Positions 11,887 through 19,665 of a stretch of 22,079 nucleotides of DNA are shown here, one piece after another. The DNA is from a virus, in the IMG/VR virus record IMGVR_UViG_3300011416_000039, positions 1 through 22,079 of that record, one strand, 5' to 3'. A model generated the notes under the pieces. It saw only the letters and a list, made by a program, of their open reading frames with translations, ran no database searches and was not told the origin of the DNA. Positions within the stretch are counted from its first letter, which is position 1, and every line of letters starts with the position of its first letter. The translations under genes and the position numbers were made by a program.

Positions 11887-14681
11887 TACAGGCGCACTCC
11901 GTACTGCCGGAGCACCGAGGGGATCAGCGGCACGCAGGCGCGCGCGACCTGTTTGCCGTCGAGGTGGACAGGGATCTCAATAACGATGCGTTGCCCGCCG
12001 TAGGGCTCGCCGCGCGCGATGCGGTCGACGCCGGAACGCCCGCCCATCCGCGCGACTTCCACGCGCGACAGCATCCGCTCGCCGGTTTGCCCGATCAGCG
12101 GGACTTCGTCGGTCCACAGGCCGCGGTGCGCGCGTGGCCAGCCGCCGACCCAGCCGCCGCCGTGGAGGACTTCGCCGCGGGCCCGGGCCTCGTAGTAGTC
12201 GTTGAGTTCTTCGCGGGCCTCCGCCTTCGCGCGCGCGTCGCTGTAGTCGTTGGGATCCTTGGGCACATACGGCACGCCGGCTTCGCGCGCTTCGTCCTTC
12301 GTCAGATAGCCGTCGCCCTCGTCGTCCTCGTCGTCCTTCTTACTACCACCGCTATCGCCATCGCCCCCGCCGGAGGCCTTGAAGTCCAGTGGGATGACGA
12401 CGCCTTCGCGCATCATGGCTTCCAAGTCGCCCCACGCCGCCCCCAGCCGGCCGAAGTCCACGACGCCCGTTTCGACGGCGACCCCGATCGCCTCCTGCAG
12501 CTCCTTGACGGCTGCGGTGTCGCCGAGAGACTCGTGCAGGCTCTCGACTTCGCGCAGGACGGTTTTCAGATCCAGCGTGCCGGATTTGCGGAAGTCCTCG
12601 AACGCGTCTTTCAGCGTGTCGATGGAGTCGAGGTTCTCGAGCTTCGCCTGCAGGATGTCGATCGGATCAGAGAGCGCGGCGAGCTCGCCCGCTGCCTTCT
12701 TGGCCGCCTCCGCGCCCTCGGCGAGAATCTTCTGATGCTCCAGCAGGATCGGGTTGATTTGCGCGAGGACGGCGGCGACGGCTTCCGGGCCTTGCTTCTC
12801 CGCTTGCCAGAGCGCATCCGCGATCGCAAGGGCTTCGGCTTCCGTCCTCCCGACCGCGAGATACGCGTCCCTGATCGCCACCACGGACGCCGCCCACTGG
12901 AAATTCCCGGTCGCCATCGCTTCCGCACGCTGGGATTCGCTCAGGCCGGCTTCAAGCCCTTTCCTGAACGACGCCGCGGTTTCGCGCCCCTGACGTTCTG
13001 CCTTTGACGGCCCGAACGCGCCATCGAACAACTTCGCGATTCCGCTAATCAGCGGTCCGGCTAAGGCCCCGATCCCTGGGAGGATTGAGTTGAACGCGCC
13101 CCCGATCGTTGCACCGAATATGCTGGCGATGCTTTTCTGCATCGCTTCACCGCCGAAGATGTTCTTGGTGAGCTGCCCGCCGAAGAGGCCGCTCACGCTT
13201 TTGACTACATCCCCGCCACCGGTCAGCGCGGCCATGATGGTTGGGCCGAGTTCCTTGCGGATGACCTCGCCCATTCCGCTGAACTTCCCTGACGCCTTCC
13301 CCGCTTCGTCGGCGATCGCGCGGATCGTGTGCTGGCCGATGATGGTCTGCTGAATCAGATCGCGAAGGTCTTCGTTGACCGGGAGGAGGCCCTGCTCGTC
13401 GAAACCACGCGCCTCGTTGTTCGCGAGGCGGATCTGCTCGCGCCAGAATCCCAGCGCGGTCGTCATGCCCAGCGTCGCCGCTTGCAAGTCGGTGGCTTTC
13501 TCGGCGGACGCCGCCACGTCGTTCCCCCATTCGTGCGCCCACTCTGTCTGCCATCCGGCGATGAGGAGTTGCATCTCCGCCTCAAGCTCACGCACGGCCG
13601 CCGCTTGCTCGTCGGTCGCTTTCGTCGCGGCCTTCGTGTTCTCGGTGACGAGGCGCAGCGCGCCCTCACTCAGGCCATACTTCGCGGTGAGTTCATCGGT
13701 GGCGACGCCGAGCGTTTTGGCGGCGTTGATCTCTTTGACTTGCTCGGATGTGAGGCCCGCGACCTCCGCTTTCATCTTGGCGAGCTGCTGCGTGTAGGTC
13801 TCCGCGGCTGGCGTCGCTTCCTGCCCGAAATGTTTGGCGAGTGCCGCGAGCTGACCCGTGTAATCCTCGGTCGAGGCGTTGAGGCGTTGCTGCGCCTGCT
13901 CGATCACCCCTGCGGTGGACTGGAAGATGCCGCCCTCGGCGATGACCTGGCGGAGGGCGTCCCCCCAGAGCACCGTCGTGCCCAAGAGGCTCCGGATATT
14001 CGCCGTCGTGTTCTGCTTGAACCTGTCCCAGGCGTCGCCCGCCGCGTCGAGCGCCTGCAGCTGCGCATCGGTTGAGATCTGCGCGCCTTCGGCGAGTTGG
14101 TGGTACCCCTCACCGACCGCCGCGGCGATTTCCTTGAAGCTCTTGCCGAACAGCAGCGCGCCGATCCGGTTCCGCTCCTGCTCGTTCTGCATTCGGCCAA
14201 GCGCGCCGACGACGATCTCGAATTGATCCTCCGGTTTCAGTTGCCGCAGTTCAGTGAACGAGAGGCCGAGCGCCGCGACGCCCTGCTGCACGCTGCCGCT
14301 GCCACCCGCGAGGGTGCGTCCGAGGTTGAACGACGCCAACGTGAACGCCTCGACCGAGGAACTTGTCTGCTCCGCCGCAAACTGCATTCGCTGGACGGCC
14401 GCGGTGCTCAGTCCAGTCGAGTTCGCCATATCGAGGGTGGCGCCCGCACTGCGGAAGGCTTCCTCGGTCCAGGACTTCAGCGTGGACACGCCACGCTGCA
14501 GCAGATCCGATGCGAGGTTTCCGGCGAACGAGGCCCGGAACGATTGCCCCCAGCCCGTATTCGCGCCGGTGCCTCGCTTCGTCTCATCCGTGATCCCGGC
14601 GATCCCTCTCCGCGCTTTATCGAATTCGGATTCGGATAAATTTTTGGCCCGGATGACGATCGAGATCTCGCGATCACCCAC
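11886..14681 (-). CDS. Tail tape measure protein (931 aa)
   Basis: GTG at 14681 overlaps the T-frame stop by 8 bases. The long, mostly helical protein starts ISIVIRAKNLSESEFDKA, has an early tape-measure module (TGLSTAAVQRMQFAAEQ, GKSFKEIAAAVGEGYHQ), long coiled coils, and a central hydrophobic Gly-rich stretch (ATIGGAFNSILPGIGALAGP) expected to contact the membrane during DNA entry. A Gly/Asp-rich linker at about 768-800 contains an EF-hand-like loop. The last 60 residues are globular (HRGLWTDEVPLIGQTGERML ... IEIPVHLDGKQVARA), a C-terminal signature of many tape measures. It sets tail length and lies after the G/GT genes as in lambda (gene H). Confidence 0.95.
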   Translation of the reverse strand: MGDREISIVIRAKNLSESEFDKARRGIAGITDETKRGTGANTGWGQSFRASFAGNLASDLLQRGVSTLKSWTEEAFRSAGATLDMANSTGLSTAAVQRMQFAAEQTSSSVEAFTLASFNLGRTLAGGSGSVQQGVAALGLSFTELRQLKPEDQFEIVVGALGRMQNEQERNRIGALLFGKSFKEIAAAVGEGYHQLAEGAQISTDAQLQALDAAGDAWDRFKQNTTANIRSLLGTTVLWGDALRQVIAEGGIFQSTAGVIEQAQQRLNASTEDYTGQLAALAKHFGQEATPAAETYTQQLAKMKAEVAGLTSEQVKEINAAKTLGVATDELTAKYGLSEGALRLVTENTKAATKATDEQAAAVRELEAEMQLLIAGWQTEWAHEWGNDVAASAEKATDLQAATLGMTTALGFWREQIRLANNEARGFDEQGLLPVNEDLRDLIQQTIIGQHTIRAIADEAGKASGKFSGMGEVIRKELGPTIMAALTGGGDVVKSVSGLFGGQLTKNIFGGEAMQKSIASIFGATIGGAFNSILPGIGALAGPLISGIAKLFDGAFGPSKAERQGRETAASFRKGLEAGLSESQRAEAMATGNFQWAASVVAIRDAYLAVGRTEAEALAIADALWQAEKQGPEAVAAVLAQINPILLEHQKILAEGAEAAKKAAGELAALSDPIDILQAKLENLDSIDTLKDAFEDFRKSGTLDLKTVLREVESLHESLGDTAAVKELQEAIGVAVETGVVDFGRLGAAWGDLEAMMREGVVIPLDFKASGGGDGDSGGSKKDDEDDEGDGYLTKDEAREAGVPYVPKDPNDYSDARAKAEAREELNDYYEARARGEVLHGGGWVGGWPRAHRGLWTDEVPLIGQTGERMLSRVEVARMGGRSGVDRIARGEPYGGQRIVIEIPVHLDGKQVARACVPLIPSVLRQYGVRL

Positions 14682-15108
14682 GGCGTCGCCCCTGTTGTTG
14701 TGCCCGGCGCTGCTGCCGCTCGCGCTGCGCCTCGGCGAGCACGGTGTTCGACACGTCGCGGAGGCAGTCGAGGGCCTGCATCAGGTACGCGTCCTGTTCG
14801 CCGAGACTGCCCGGCCCAGGCAGCGCGCTCCGGTGATAGAAGCCGTCCCGCACGTCATGTGTCCATTCAAACCACCGCTGTAGGTCCTCGACCTCGGGGG
14901 TGAACAAGAGCACCGGGCACGTCTTGAGCCGAACGCCGTCATCGCTCACCCACACGTCGTGCTCACGCTCGATGCCATCGCAGCTCCGCTCGTAACAGAG
15001 GGCGCGCCGTCGGCACTCGTCGCAGGAGGTGCCGGTCTCACTCCAGAGGCTTCCGGTCCCTCGGGTCCGTTGGAGGAAGGCAGAGAATCGGACGGCGAGG
15101 GTGAGTCG
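14674..15108 (-). CDS. Tail assembly chaperone T domain, reached by -1 frameshift
   Basis: This frame has no stop from the slippery site (15108) to 14674 and encodes 144 residues. Part 1 is RLTLAVRFSAFLQRTRG, then a Cys cluster (CDEC-x6-C-x4-C) and VWVSDDGVRLKTCPVLLFTP, EVEDLQRWFEWTHDVRDGFY, then a basic Gln/Arg end. Its size and position before the tape measure match lambda gpT. Fused to the first 212 residues of the upstream gene by a -1 shift at A AAA AAC it would give a 356-aa GT protein. A separate start at GTG 14955 (93 aa) is possible but would lose the Cys cluster and has no strong ribosome site. Confidence 0.85.
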   Translation of the reverse strand, partial: RLTLAVRFSAFLQRTRGTGSLWSETGTSCDECRRRALCYERSCDGIEREHDVWVSDDGVRLKTCPVLLFTPEVEDLQRWFEWTHDVRDGFYHRSALPGPGSLGEQDAYLMQALDCLRDVSNTVLAEAQRERQQRRAQQQGRRRG

Positions 15109-15743
15109 TTTTTTAGTGCAGGCCGGAACATGTTCTTGTCACGGATCGCTCGCAGCGTCGCCATTAGTACGTCGCGTCGCGCCCCCCACAGGGTGACGAG
15201 TTCACTACCCTCGGTGGCGTCGTGTGTCTGGCCCGTCGCGTGATCCGTCACCTCGATCTGGCCAGGCACCACGCGCACATACCGGCTGATCGAATTCCCG
15301 AGGAACGTGCGCCGAACGTCCTCCTCCTCGTCGTGTAAGCGTTCGTACTCCCCGCGCTGCGGGGCGGTCATCTCGACGAGGCGCCGGCGTCGGATCTCCG
15401 TATCCGGAATGACGAAGTCGCTGCGCTCGACGATCGAGGCCTTGTACGCGCCCAGGAGTGAGTGCAGGCGGTCGTCCTTATAAAGGTCGACGGCCTCACT
15501 GAACTCCACGAGCTGCTGCTCGTCGGTGAGCGCGGCCGGCCGCCGCTCCTGCTCCTCGCCGGGCAGGCGCATCGACACCAAGCGATCTGAATGCGCATCG
15601 AAGACGTGTCGAAGCCCCGCGATGAAGGCAGCGAAGTCGTCGAGCGTCATCCGCGTAATGAGCAGGTCGATCGCGTAGCCGTCGATCGGGACCGTCGCTG
15701 GGTGATACCCCGACGTGACTTTGAGTTTTGGGTTGCCTGACAT
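14946..15743 (-). CDS. Tail assembly chaperone, G-like zero-frame product (265 aa)
   Basis: ATG at 15743 follows AAGG at suitable spacing; a GTG two codons earlier is possible. Residues 1-205 are the conserved part (LITRMTLDDFAAFIAGLRHV, EFSEAVDLYKDDRLHSLLGA, VELMTAPQRGEYERL-like helix), a tail-chaperone pattern that coats the tape measure during assembly. At codons 210-212 lies CTA AAA AAC, the canonical -1 slippery heptamer in the right phase. After it the zero frame runs 53 more residues of Ser/Pro/Ala-rich, low-complexity sequence, as expected for the short tail of a G product overlapping the T frame. It lies between tail tube and tape measure as lambda gene G does. Confidence 0.9.
   Translation of the reverse strand: MSGNPKLKVTSGYHPATVPIDGYAIDLLITRMTLDDFAAFIAGLRHVFDAHSDRLVSMRLPGEEQERRPAALTDEQQLVEFSEAVDLYKDDRLHSLLGAYKASIVERSDFVIPDTEIRRRRLVEMTAPQRGEYERLHDEEEDVRRTFLGNSISRYVRVVPGQIEVTDHATGQTHDATEGSELVTLWGARRDVLMATLRAIRDKNMFRPALKNDSPSPSDSLPSSNGPEGPEASGVRPAPPATSADGAPSVTSGAAMASSVSTTCG
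15108..15114 (-). promoter_or_regulatory. Programmed -1 ribosomal frameshift site A AAA AAC
   Basis: On the minus strand the zero-frame codons are CTA AAA AAC, giving the heptamer A_AAA_AAC at 15114-15108. It follows the X_XXY_YYZ rule exactly. The -1 frame is open from here to the tape-measure start (145 codons) and encodes the T-like domain. A weak stem candidate (CGGACCC/GGGACCG) lies about 35 bases downstream, but I cannot show a proper stimulator. Confidence 0.88.
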
Positions 15744-15760
15744 GCACACACCTTTCTGAC

Positions 15761-15780
15761 TCGCGGCGTGATTGCCGCGA
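15761..15780. other. Hairpin upstream of the chaperone gene
   Basis: TCGCGGC and GCCGCGA (7 bp) enclose a 6-base loop in the 139-bp gap between the tail tube stop and the chaperone start. This gap holds no credible gene. The hairpin may be an attenuator or mRNA stabiliser that lowers chaperone output relative to the tail tube; no T-run is present. Confidence 0.35.
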
Positions 15781-15888
15781 TGAACGACCCCGTCAGCAGC
15801 AGGTGCGCGCCAGGCTGGGCGGGCCCCGGGAGTCGGCAGGAACCCCGATCCAAAGGCCCGAGTGGCGAGCGAGAGTGCGAGAAACCGC

Positions 15889-17034
15889 CTACGCCAGTAC
15901 CAGTGTCAGCTCGTTGTTCTGTCCCTCGGCTGACGCGAGGGCTGTGCCTTCAAACGCCCACGACACCGCTTCGTCGGGGTCGTCCGTCTCCGGCACGTCG
16001 AAATCCACCTTCGGGCTCCAGCACGCGATGATGCTGCCTTCGGTGCGTCCGGTCTGCTTCAGGATCGAGACCGGCGTGCCCGCATACGCGACGTCATGCA
16101 GGGTCGCCTGGTTCTCGACGAACGCCTCGAAGCTGATCATCACTTCGCGTTTGCCGTTGCGGTACACCTCGGTCGCGACCGCCTGGCCGTACTCCTGATT
16201 GCGCACCGCGAGGGTGTTTTTGAGCGAGGCCTCGTAGTGCTTGAACTTGTAGGCGGTGTCGTTCACGAGCAGCTCGCCGACCATGCCGGACGGCACGACG
16301 GTGCCGACGGTCGTGAACGTGCCGGGATCCGCCGGCACGCCGGTGGGCGACAACTGGGTCGCGGCCGGACCTGACAGTTCAAAGCGCGGCTCCTCGTTCG
16401 CGTCGAAGATCATGTTGAGGTCGTCGGCGCCGACGCCGAGGAGCAGGCGCTTGAAGTTGGCCAGGTAGTGCGCGATCGCCAGCGACAGCGCCAAGTTCGT
16501 CGTGCACTTGTAGGTGACGGCGCCCTTCAGCGACTCGCCCGCGGTCGGCGCGGTCGGCAGCGCGGGCGCCCATGTGAGGTCCGCCCCGGCCACGACCGTG
16601 AGGACGCGCACATACTTCACGCTGTTCCGTGTGATCAGCACCCCATCGCCCACCGCCAGCGTGCCCGCGCTCGCGACGGTGCCGGTGGTTGTCGTCGGCG
16701 TGCCCGAGAACGTGGTCGCCAGCGTCACGTTCGTCTTCGCGCCGAACGCGCACTCGAAGATCTCGTCGGCTTCAGGCAGCGTGTTGAGCGTGCCGGAGGG
16801 CCGAATCACCGCATTGAGCGAGCCGAGCGCGGCCGACAGACGCCGATCGAAGCGGGTCGCGAGGCCGGCGGCGGACGTCTTCTCCGGCGACGGCACCCGG
16901 TTGAACGGCTGGAACTCCATGCCGAGCTCCACATGGCGGAGCGCGTCGGTCGCCGAGAACGTGACGCCCGTGTCGGCGTATGCGCTTTCCTTCTTGACGT
17001 AGACGCGTCCAGTGCGGCCGAGATTCAGTGCCAT
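15889..17034 (-). CDS. Major tail tube protein (381 aa)
   Basis: ATG at 17034 (MALNLGRTGRVYVKKESAYA) begins a protein with the layout of siphovirus tail tube subunits: an N-terminal strand pair, VELGMEFQPFNR, FDRRLSAALGSLNAVIRPSG, a beta insert (about 105-170), then HYEASLKNTLAVRNQEYGQA and KREVMISFEAFVEN. The C-terminal end (KVDFDVPETDDPDEAVSWAF, EGTALASAEGQNNELTLVLA) is typical of this fold. Position between the tail terminator genes and the G/GT chaperones supports the call. A Thr/Ala/Gly-rich module in the middle looks like an added surface domain. Confidence 0.85.
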   Translation of the reverse strand: MALNLGRTGRVYVKKESAYADTGVTFSATDALRHVELGMEFQPFNRVPSPEKTSAAGLATRFDRRLSAALGSLNAVIRPSGTLNTLPEADEIFECAFGAKTNVTLATTFSGTPTTTTGTVASAGTLAVGDGVLITRNSVKYVRVLTVVAGADLTWAPALPTAPTAGESLKGAVTYKCTTNLALSLAIAHYLANFKRLLLGVGADDLNMIFDANEEPRFELSGPAATQLSPTGVPADPGTFTTVGTVVPSGMVGELLVNDTAYKFKHYEASLKNTLAVRNQEYGQAVATEVYRNGKREVMISFEAFVENQATLHDVAYAGTPVSILKQTGRTEGSIIACWSPKVDFDVPETDDPDEAVSWAFEGTALASAEGQNNELTLVLA

Positions 17035-17041
17035 CGGTTCG

Positions 17042-17269
17042 TTACTCCACGGAGGCCGCCGGCTCGATCGGGTCGAACCAGGCCTCGTCCATCACATCGC
17101 GCACGCGCAGCCCAGGCGCGACGAGCTGGTTCAGATCGACGGTCGCGCCGGGCCCGCACCGGAAGCTCCACCGGTCGCCGCTGGTGCCCGTCGGCCCGGT
17201 GGCGGTCGCCTCGACGCGCGATCGCCGCAGGTCCGTCGCCGGCACCCGCTCACGCGTTAGGCTGCCCAT
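17042..17269 (-). CDS. Small hypothetical tail/connector protein (75 aa)
   Basis: ATG at 17269 (MGSLTRERVPATDLRRSRVE) lies inside the end of the preceding gene (20-base overlap). The protein is hydrophilic with RCGPGATVDLNQLVAPGLRV near its centre and an acidic C-terminus. No family recognised. Placement between the tail terminator-like gene and the tail tube suggests a structural or assembly role. Confidence 0.7.
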   Translation of the reverse strand: MGSLTRERVPATDLRRSRVEATATGPTGTSGDRWSFRCGPGATVDLNQLVAPGLRVRDVMDEAWFDPIEPAASVE

Positions 17270-17729
17270 ACGTCCGCCTGACCAAGATCTCGAGGTCCAC
17301 AATGGCCCACAGCTCCGAGGCGCCCTCGACCTGCGGCGTGCGCCGCACGATGCGCGTCTCGTACGCGTGTCCGCCCCTGGTGATATCCACCGCGACGGCT
17401 TTCTCGACGTCCGCGCAGCCGCGGAGAAATGTCCGCATCAGCGAGGCGTCGTCGGTCGGATCGAAGTCCTGCACCCACCACACCGTGATCGGCAAGACCA
17501 ACAGAATCCCGTTCGGCCGCTCGACGTACTCCCACGCGTCGTCCTTCCACTCGACGAACAGGAACGGCCGCGGCCCGCCCACCGGCGCGATGAGCGTCTC
17601 CGCGCTCGCATCCGGATTGAGCTTCACCGCCTCCGGCGCCACGTCGAAGTGGTACCCGCCCGCGAGCGAGATCGCGCGGAGCGCCGCCTGCAGGTCCTGG
17701 ACGATCAGCCATTCAATCGGCTCCGCCAC
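17250..17729 (-). CDS. Tail terminator / tail completion-like protein (159 aa)
   Basis: GTG at 17729 overlaps the preceding gene. The helix-strand pattern (WLIVQDLQAALRAISLAGGY, PRPFLFVEWKDDAWEYVERP, LVLPITVWWVQDF, SLMRTFLRGCADVEKAVAVD, LWAIVDLEILVRRTYGQP) matches the ferredoxin-like fold of phage tail terminators (lambda gpU class), which cap the tail tube and meet the head. Placement between the Z-like protein and the tail tube is as expected. Confidence 0.7.
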   Translation of the reverse strand: MAEPIEWLIVQDLQAALRAISLAGGYHFDVAPEAVKLNPDASAETLIAPVGGPRPFLFVEWKDDAWEYVERPNGILLVLPITVWWVQDFDPTDDASLMRTFLRGCADVEKAVAVDITRGGHAYETRIVRRTPQVEGASELWAIVDLEILVRRTYGQPNA

Positions 17730-18261
17730 CGCTCACCTGCGATCGCTGAAAGTCGAGCTCGTGATCGAAGTTCTTCTCGAACGCCAGCTTTGCGCGCAGG
17801 AGGGCCACGCCCCGGTACTTCGCGAACACGCGGCCGAGCGAGGGGCCGAAATGCTCCCGGATCGGCAGCCGCTTCGCGCCCGGCTCGCGGGTAAACACAC
17901 CTGTGTGCCCGCTGCGCATCGTGCGGATGAACGCCTGCGGCAACCGGCCGCGGCCGCCGCGCAGCTTGTAGCTGACGCCGCCGCGGGTGGTCTGCCGTGC
18001 GTTGAATTTCATCAGCGGGATCCGCTTGAGACTCGCCGCGAGCTCCGCCGTCGGCCGCGCAACGCTGGCCTCGCGCATCCGGAGCGCGGTCCGCACGTCG
18101 GTCGATTTGATCCCGACGTCCTGCGCAATGGCGCGCACCATCACCGTGCGGCCACTCGCGATCGCGCGGTTCATCGCGCGGATCGAGGCCCGCTGGACCT
18201 TCCCAGGCATCGCCTCAAAATCGGCGATGAGTTCGGCGGCCCCGGTGATCTCCACTCTCAC
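17713..18261 (-). CDS. Minor tail protein Z-like (182 aa)
   Basis: GTG at 18261 (MRVEITGAAELIADFEAMPG) overlaps the preceding stop (GTGA); the longer in-frame start further up is less likely. Features of the prophage minor tail protein Z family are present: MPGKVQRASIRAMNRAIASG, followed by AQDVGIKSTDVRTALRM, RIPLMKFNARQTTRGGVSYK and GHTGVFTREP, with a basic end. Lambda gpZ acts in tail completion near the head joint. The match is clear by pattern. Confidence 0.85.
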   Translation of the reverse strand: MRVEITGAAELIADFEAMPGKVQRASIRAMNRAIASGRTVMVRAIAQDVGIKSTDVRTALRMREASVARPTAELAASLKRIPLMKFNARQTTRGGVSYKLRGGRGRLPQAFIRTMRSGHTGVFTREPGAKRLPIREHFGPSLGRVFAKYRGVALLRAKLAFEKNFDHELDFQRSQVSGGGAD

Positions 18262-18590
18262 AGTTGTTGTGTCTCCTTCACGATGACTTCCCAGAACTGC
18301 GGATCGACCGGCTGCGCCAGGTGATCCCGCTGCCACGTCTTCACCGGGCCGCCCTTGACTTCAGGCGCCGCAATCGTGGTACCGGTCGGCAATTCCGGGA
18401 CATCCGCCCGGGGGATCGCCAGGACACGACGCGGCGCCCGAAGATGAAAATCGGTGCCGAACGGCTGTGGGTCGCCGCGGTCCTCGAGCCAAATCCCTGT
18501 CGTGGGGATCGGCGTGGTGTGCGGGGCCGGCCGGGTCACGATGGCCGCCACGCCCAACGTCGCGAGGAACGGTGCCACCGGCGGCAGCAT
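18258..18590 (-). CDS. Head-tail joining protein (110 aa)
   Basis: ATG at 18590 (MLPPVAPFLATLGVAAIVTR) starts a small protein that matches the position and size of lambda gpFII-type stoppers or other head-completion proteins: directly after the major capsid gene and before gpZ. The sequence contains PHTTPIPTTGIWLEDRGD, FHLRAPRRVLAIPRADVPEL, and a C-terminal WEVIVKETQQ strand typical of such joiners. The N-terminal hydrophobic patch is probably core packing, not a signal peptide. Confidence 0.75.
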   Translation of the reverse strand: MLPPVAPFLATLGVAAIVTRPAPHTTPIPTTGIWLEDRGDPQPFGTDFHLRAPRRVLAIPRADVPELPTGTTIAAPEVKGGPVKTWQRDHLAQPVDPQFWEVIVKETQQL

Positions 18591-18605
18591 GAGCCCTGTC
18601 GCCGC

Positions 18606-19631
18606 TTACGATTTGGTCAGCTTGATGACCGCACGCGGCCGCAAGCACAGGCAAATCATGTTGCTCTGCGTGTTGATGCCGCGGTACTTGTTCAGGCCCG
18701 ACGGGTCCGGCGCCTGCTTCGCATACAGCGGCAGGCCCAAGGTGTTGACCGTCTCCTCGTAGTCCGCTGGCGCGAAGCGGGTGATAAAGAGCGACGGCGA
18801 CGTTGCCGGCACGAGCCACGCCGTATTCGCGGGGATGAATGTCGCGGTGCCGCCCCCGACGCTGTCTGGCTTCGTGACCGCGCCGCGGTACTCTTCCCAG
18901 TCCACGTCGCCGAAGCGGAACCCGGTGCTCCGGAGGTCGGCCTGCAGCTTCACGGCCTCCTGGTACTTGTAGGCCTCGGTGACTTTAGCGTGATCGGCGA
19001 ACGAATCGAACCACCCCGGCGAGCAGATGCCGCGCCAGCCGGTGATGACCTGGCCCCCCAGTTCGTCCTCCGCGAGACGCTTCGCCGCCACGATCTTCCC
19101 GCGCACGTCGGTCGTCGCGCTCGAGAAGGCGAAATCCTGCGTCTGCTGCGAGACCCCAAACTCCGTGAAGAGGTTCTTGAGGGTCGCCCCGTCGGCATCG
19201 AGCAGAATGCCCTGCAACGCGTTGACGCGGTGGTATTCGAGGGTGACCTCATGTGCCGGCCGCAGCTCGCCCATGCGCTCGGCGACGAGCGCTTCGAGTT
19301 GCTGCAGCTCCGTCTCGGATCCGAACTGGCGGATGCCCTGCACTTCGTCGGCGTACACCTTCGAATCCCGCTCGAAGTGGTACACCTTGAACGTATAGAG
19401 CTTCCGCTTGTTCGCGCCGAGCGGATCGGGCGCCACGCCGCCGCGCGGCGACGACTGGATGAGCGAGAGCCGCCCTTCCTGCTCCTCGACGTCGATGGCG
19501 GTCGTGCGCACACCGGCTTCCTGGAACAGCCCTAGTTGCCCGAGCCGCATGGGCTGGTACTTCAGCTTGTTGATGGTCGCCGTCAGCGAGTGCATGCTGA
19601 AGGCATCGCCGGTGAAGACATCGAGCTGCAT
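18606..19631 (-). CDS. Major capsid protein, lambda gpE type (341 aa)
   Basis: ATG at 19631 has GAGGAG 9 bases upstream. The first residues (MQLDVFTGDAFSMHSLTATI, NKLKYQPMRLGQLGLF) and later VEEQEGRLSLIQSSPRGG, ALVAERMGELRPAHEVTLEY, GWRGICSPGWFDSFADHAKV and FITRFAPADYEETVNTLGLP match the phage major capsid protein E family. At 341 residues it equals the lambda gpE length. It lies after the decoration gene with a hairpin between them, as expected for a highly expressed capsid gene. Confidence 0.95.
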   Translation of the reverse strand: MQLDVFTGDAFSMHSLTATINKLKYQPMRLGQLGLFQEAGVRTTAIDVEEQEGRLSLIQSSPRGGVAPDPLGANKRKLYTFKVYHFERDSKVYADEVQGIRQFGSETELQQLEALVAERMGELRPAHEVTLEYHRVNALQGILLDADGATLKNLFTEFGVSQQTQDFAFSSATTDVRGKIVAAKRLAEDELGGQVITGWRGICSPGWFDSFADHAKVTEAYKYQEAVKLQADLRSTGFRFGDVDWEEYRGAVTKPDSVGGGTATFIPANTAWLVPATSPSLFITRFAPADYEETVNTLGLPLYAKQAPDPSGLNKYRGINTQSNMICLCLRPRAVIKLTKS

Positions 19632-19647
19632 CGTTCCGTTCTCCTCG

Positions 19648-19663
19648 CCCGCGGCTACGCGGG
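19648..19663. other. Hairpin between decoration and major capsid genes
   Basis: CCCGCG-(4-base loop)-CGCGGG gives a 6-bp stem right after the decoration gene stop (19666) and before the capsid ribosome site. There is no T-run. It may protect the capsid message or act as a processing signal. Confidence 0.4.
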
Positions 19664-19665
19664 AC

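Noticed and set aside
11964-13007. Plus-strand open frame of 347 codons opposite the tape measure
   Set aside because: Mirror of the tape-measure coding sequence; no domain and no ribosome site.
16468-18324. Plus-strand open frame of 618 codons across tail genes
   Set aside because: It is antisense to well-supported overlapping tail genes, is Arg-rich and low-complexity as expected of a shadow frame in GC-rich DNA, and has no ribosome site.
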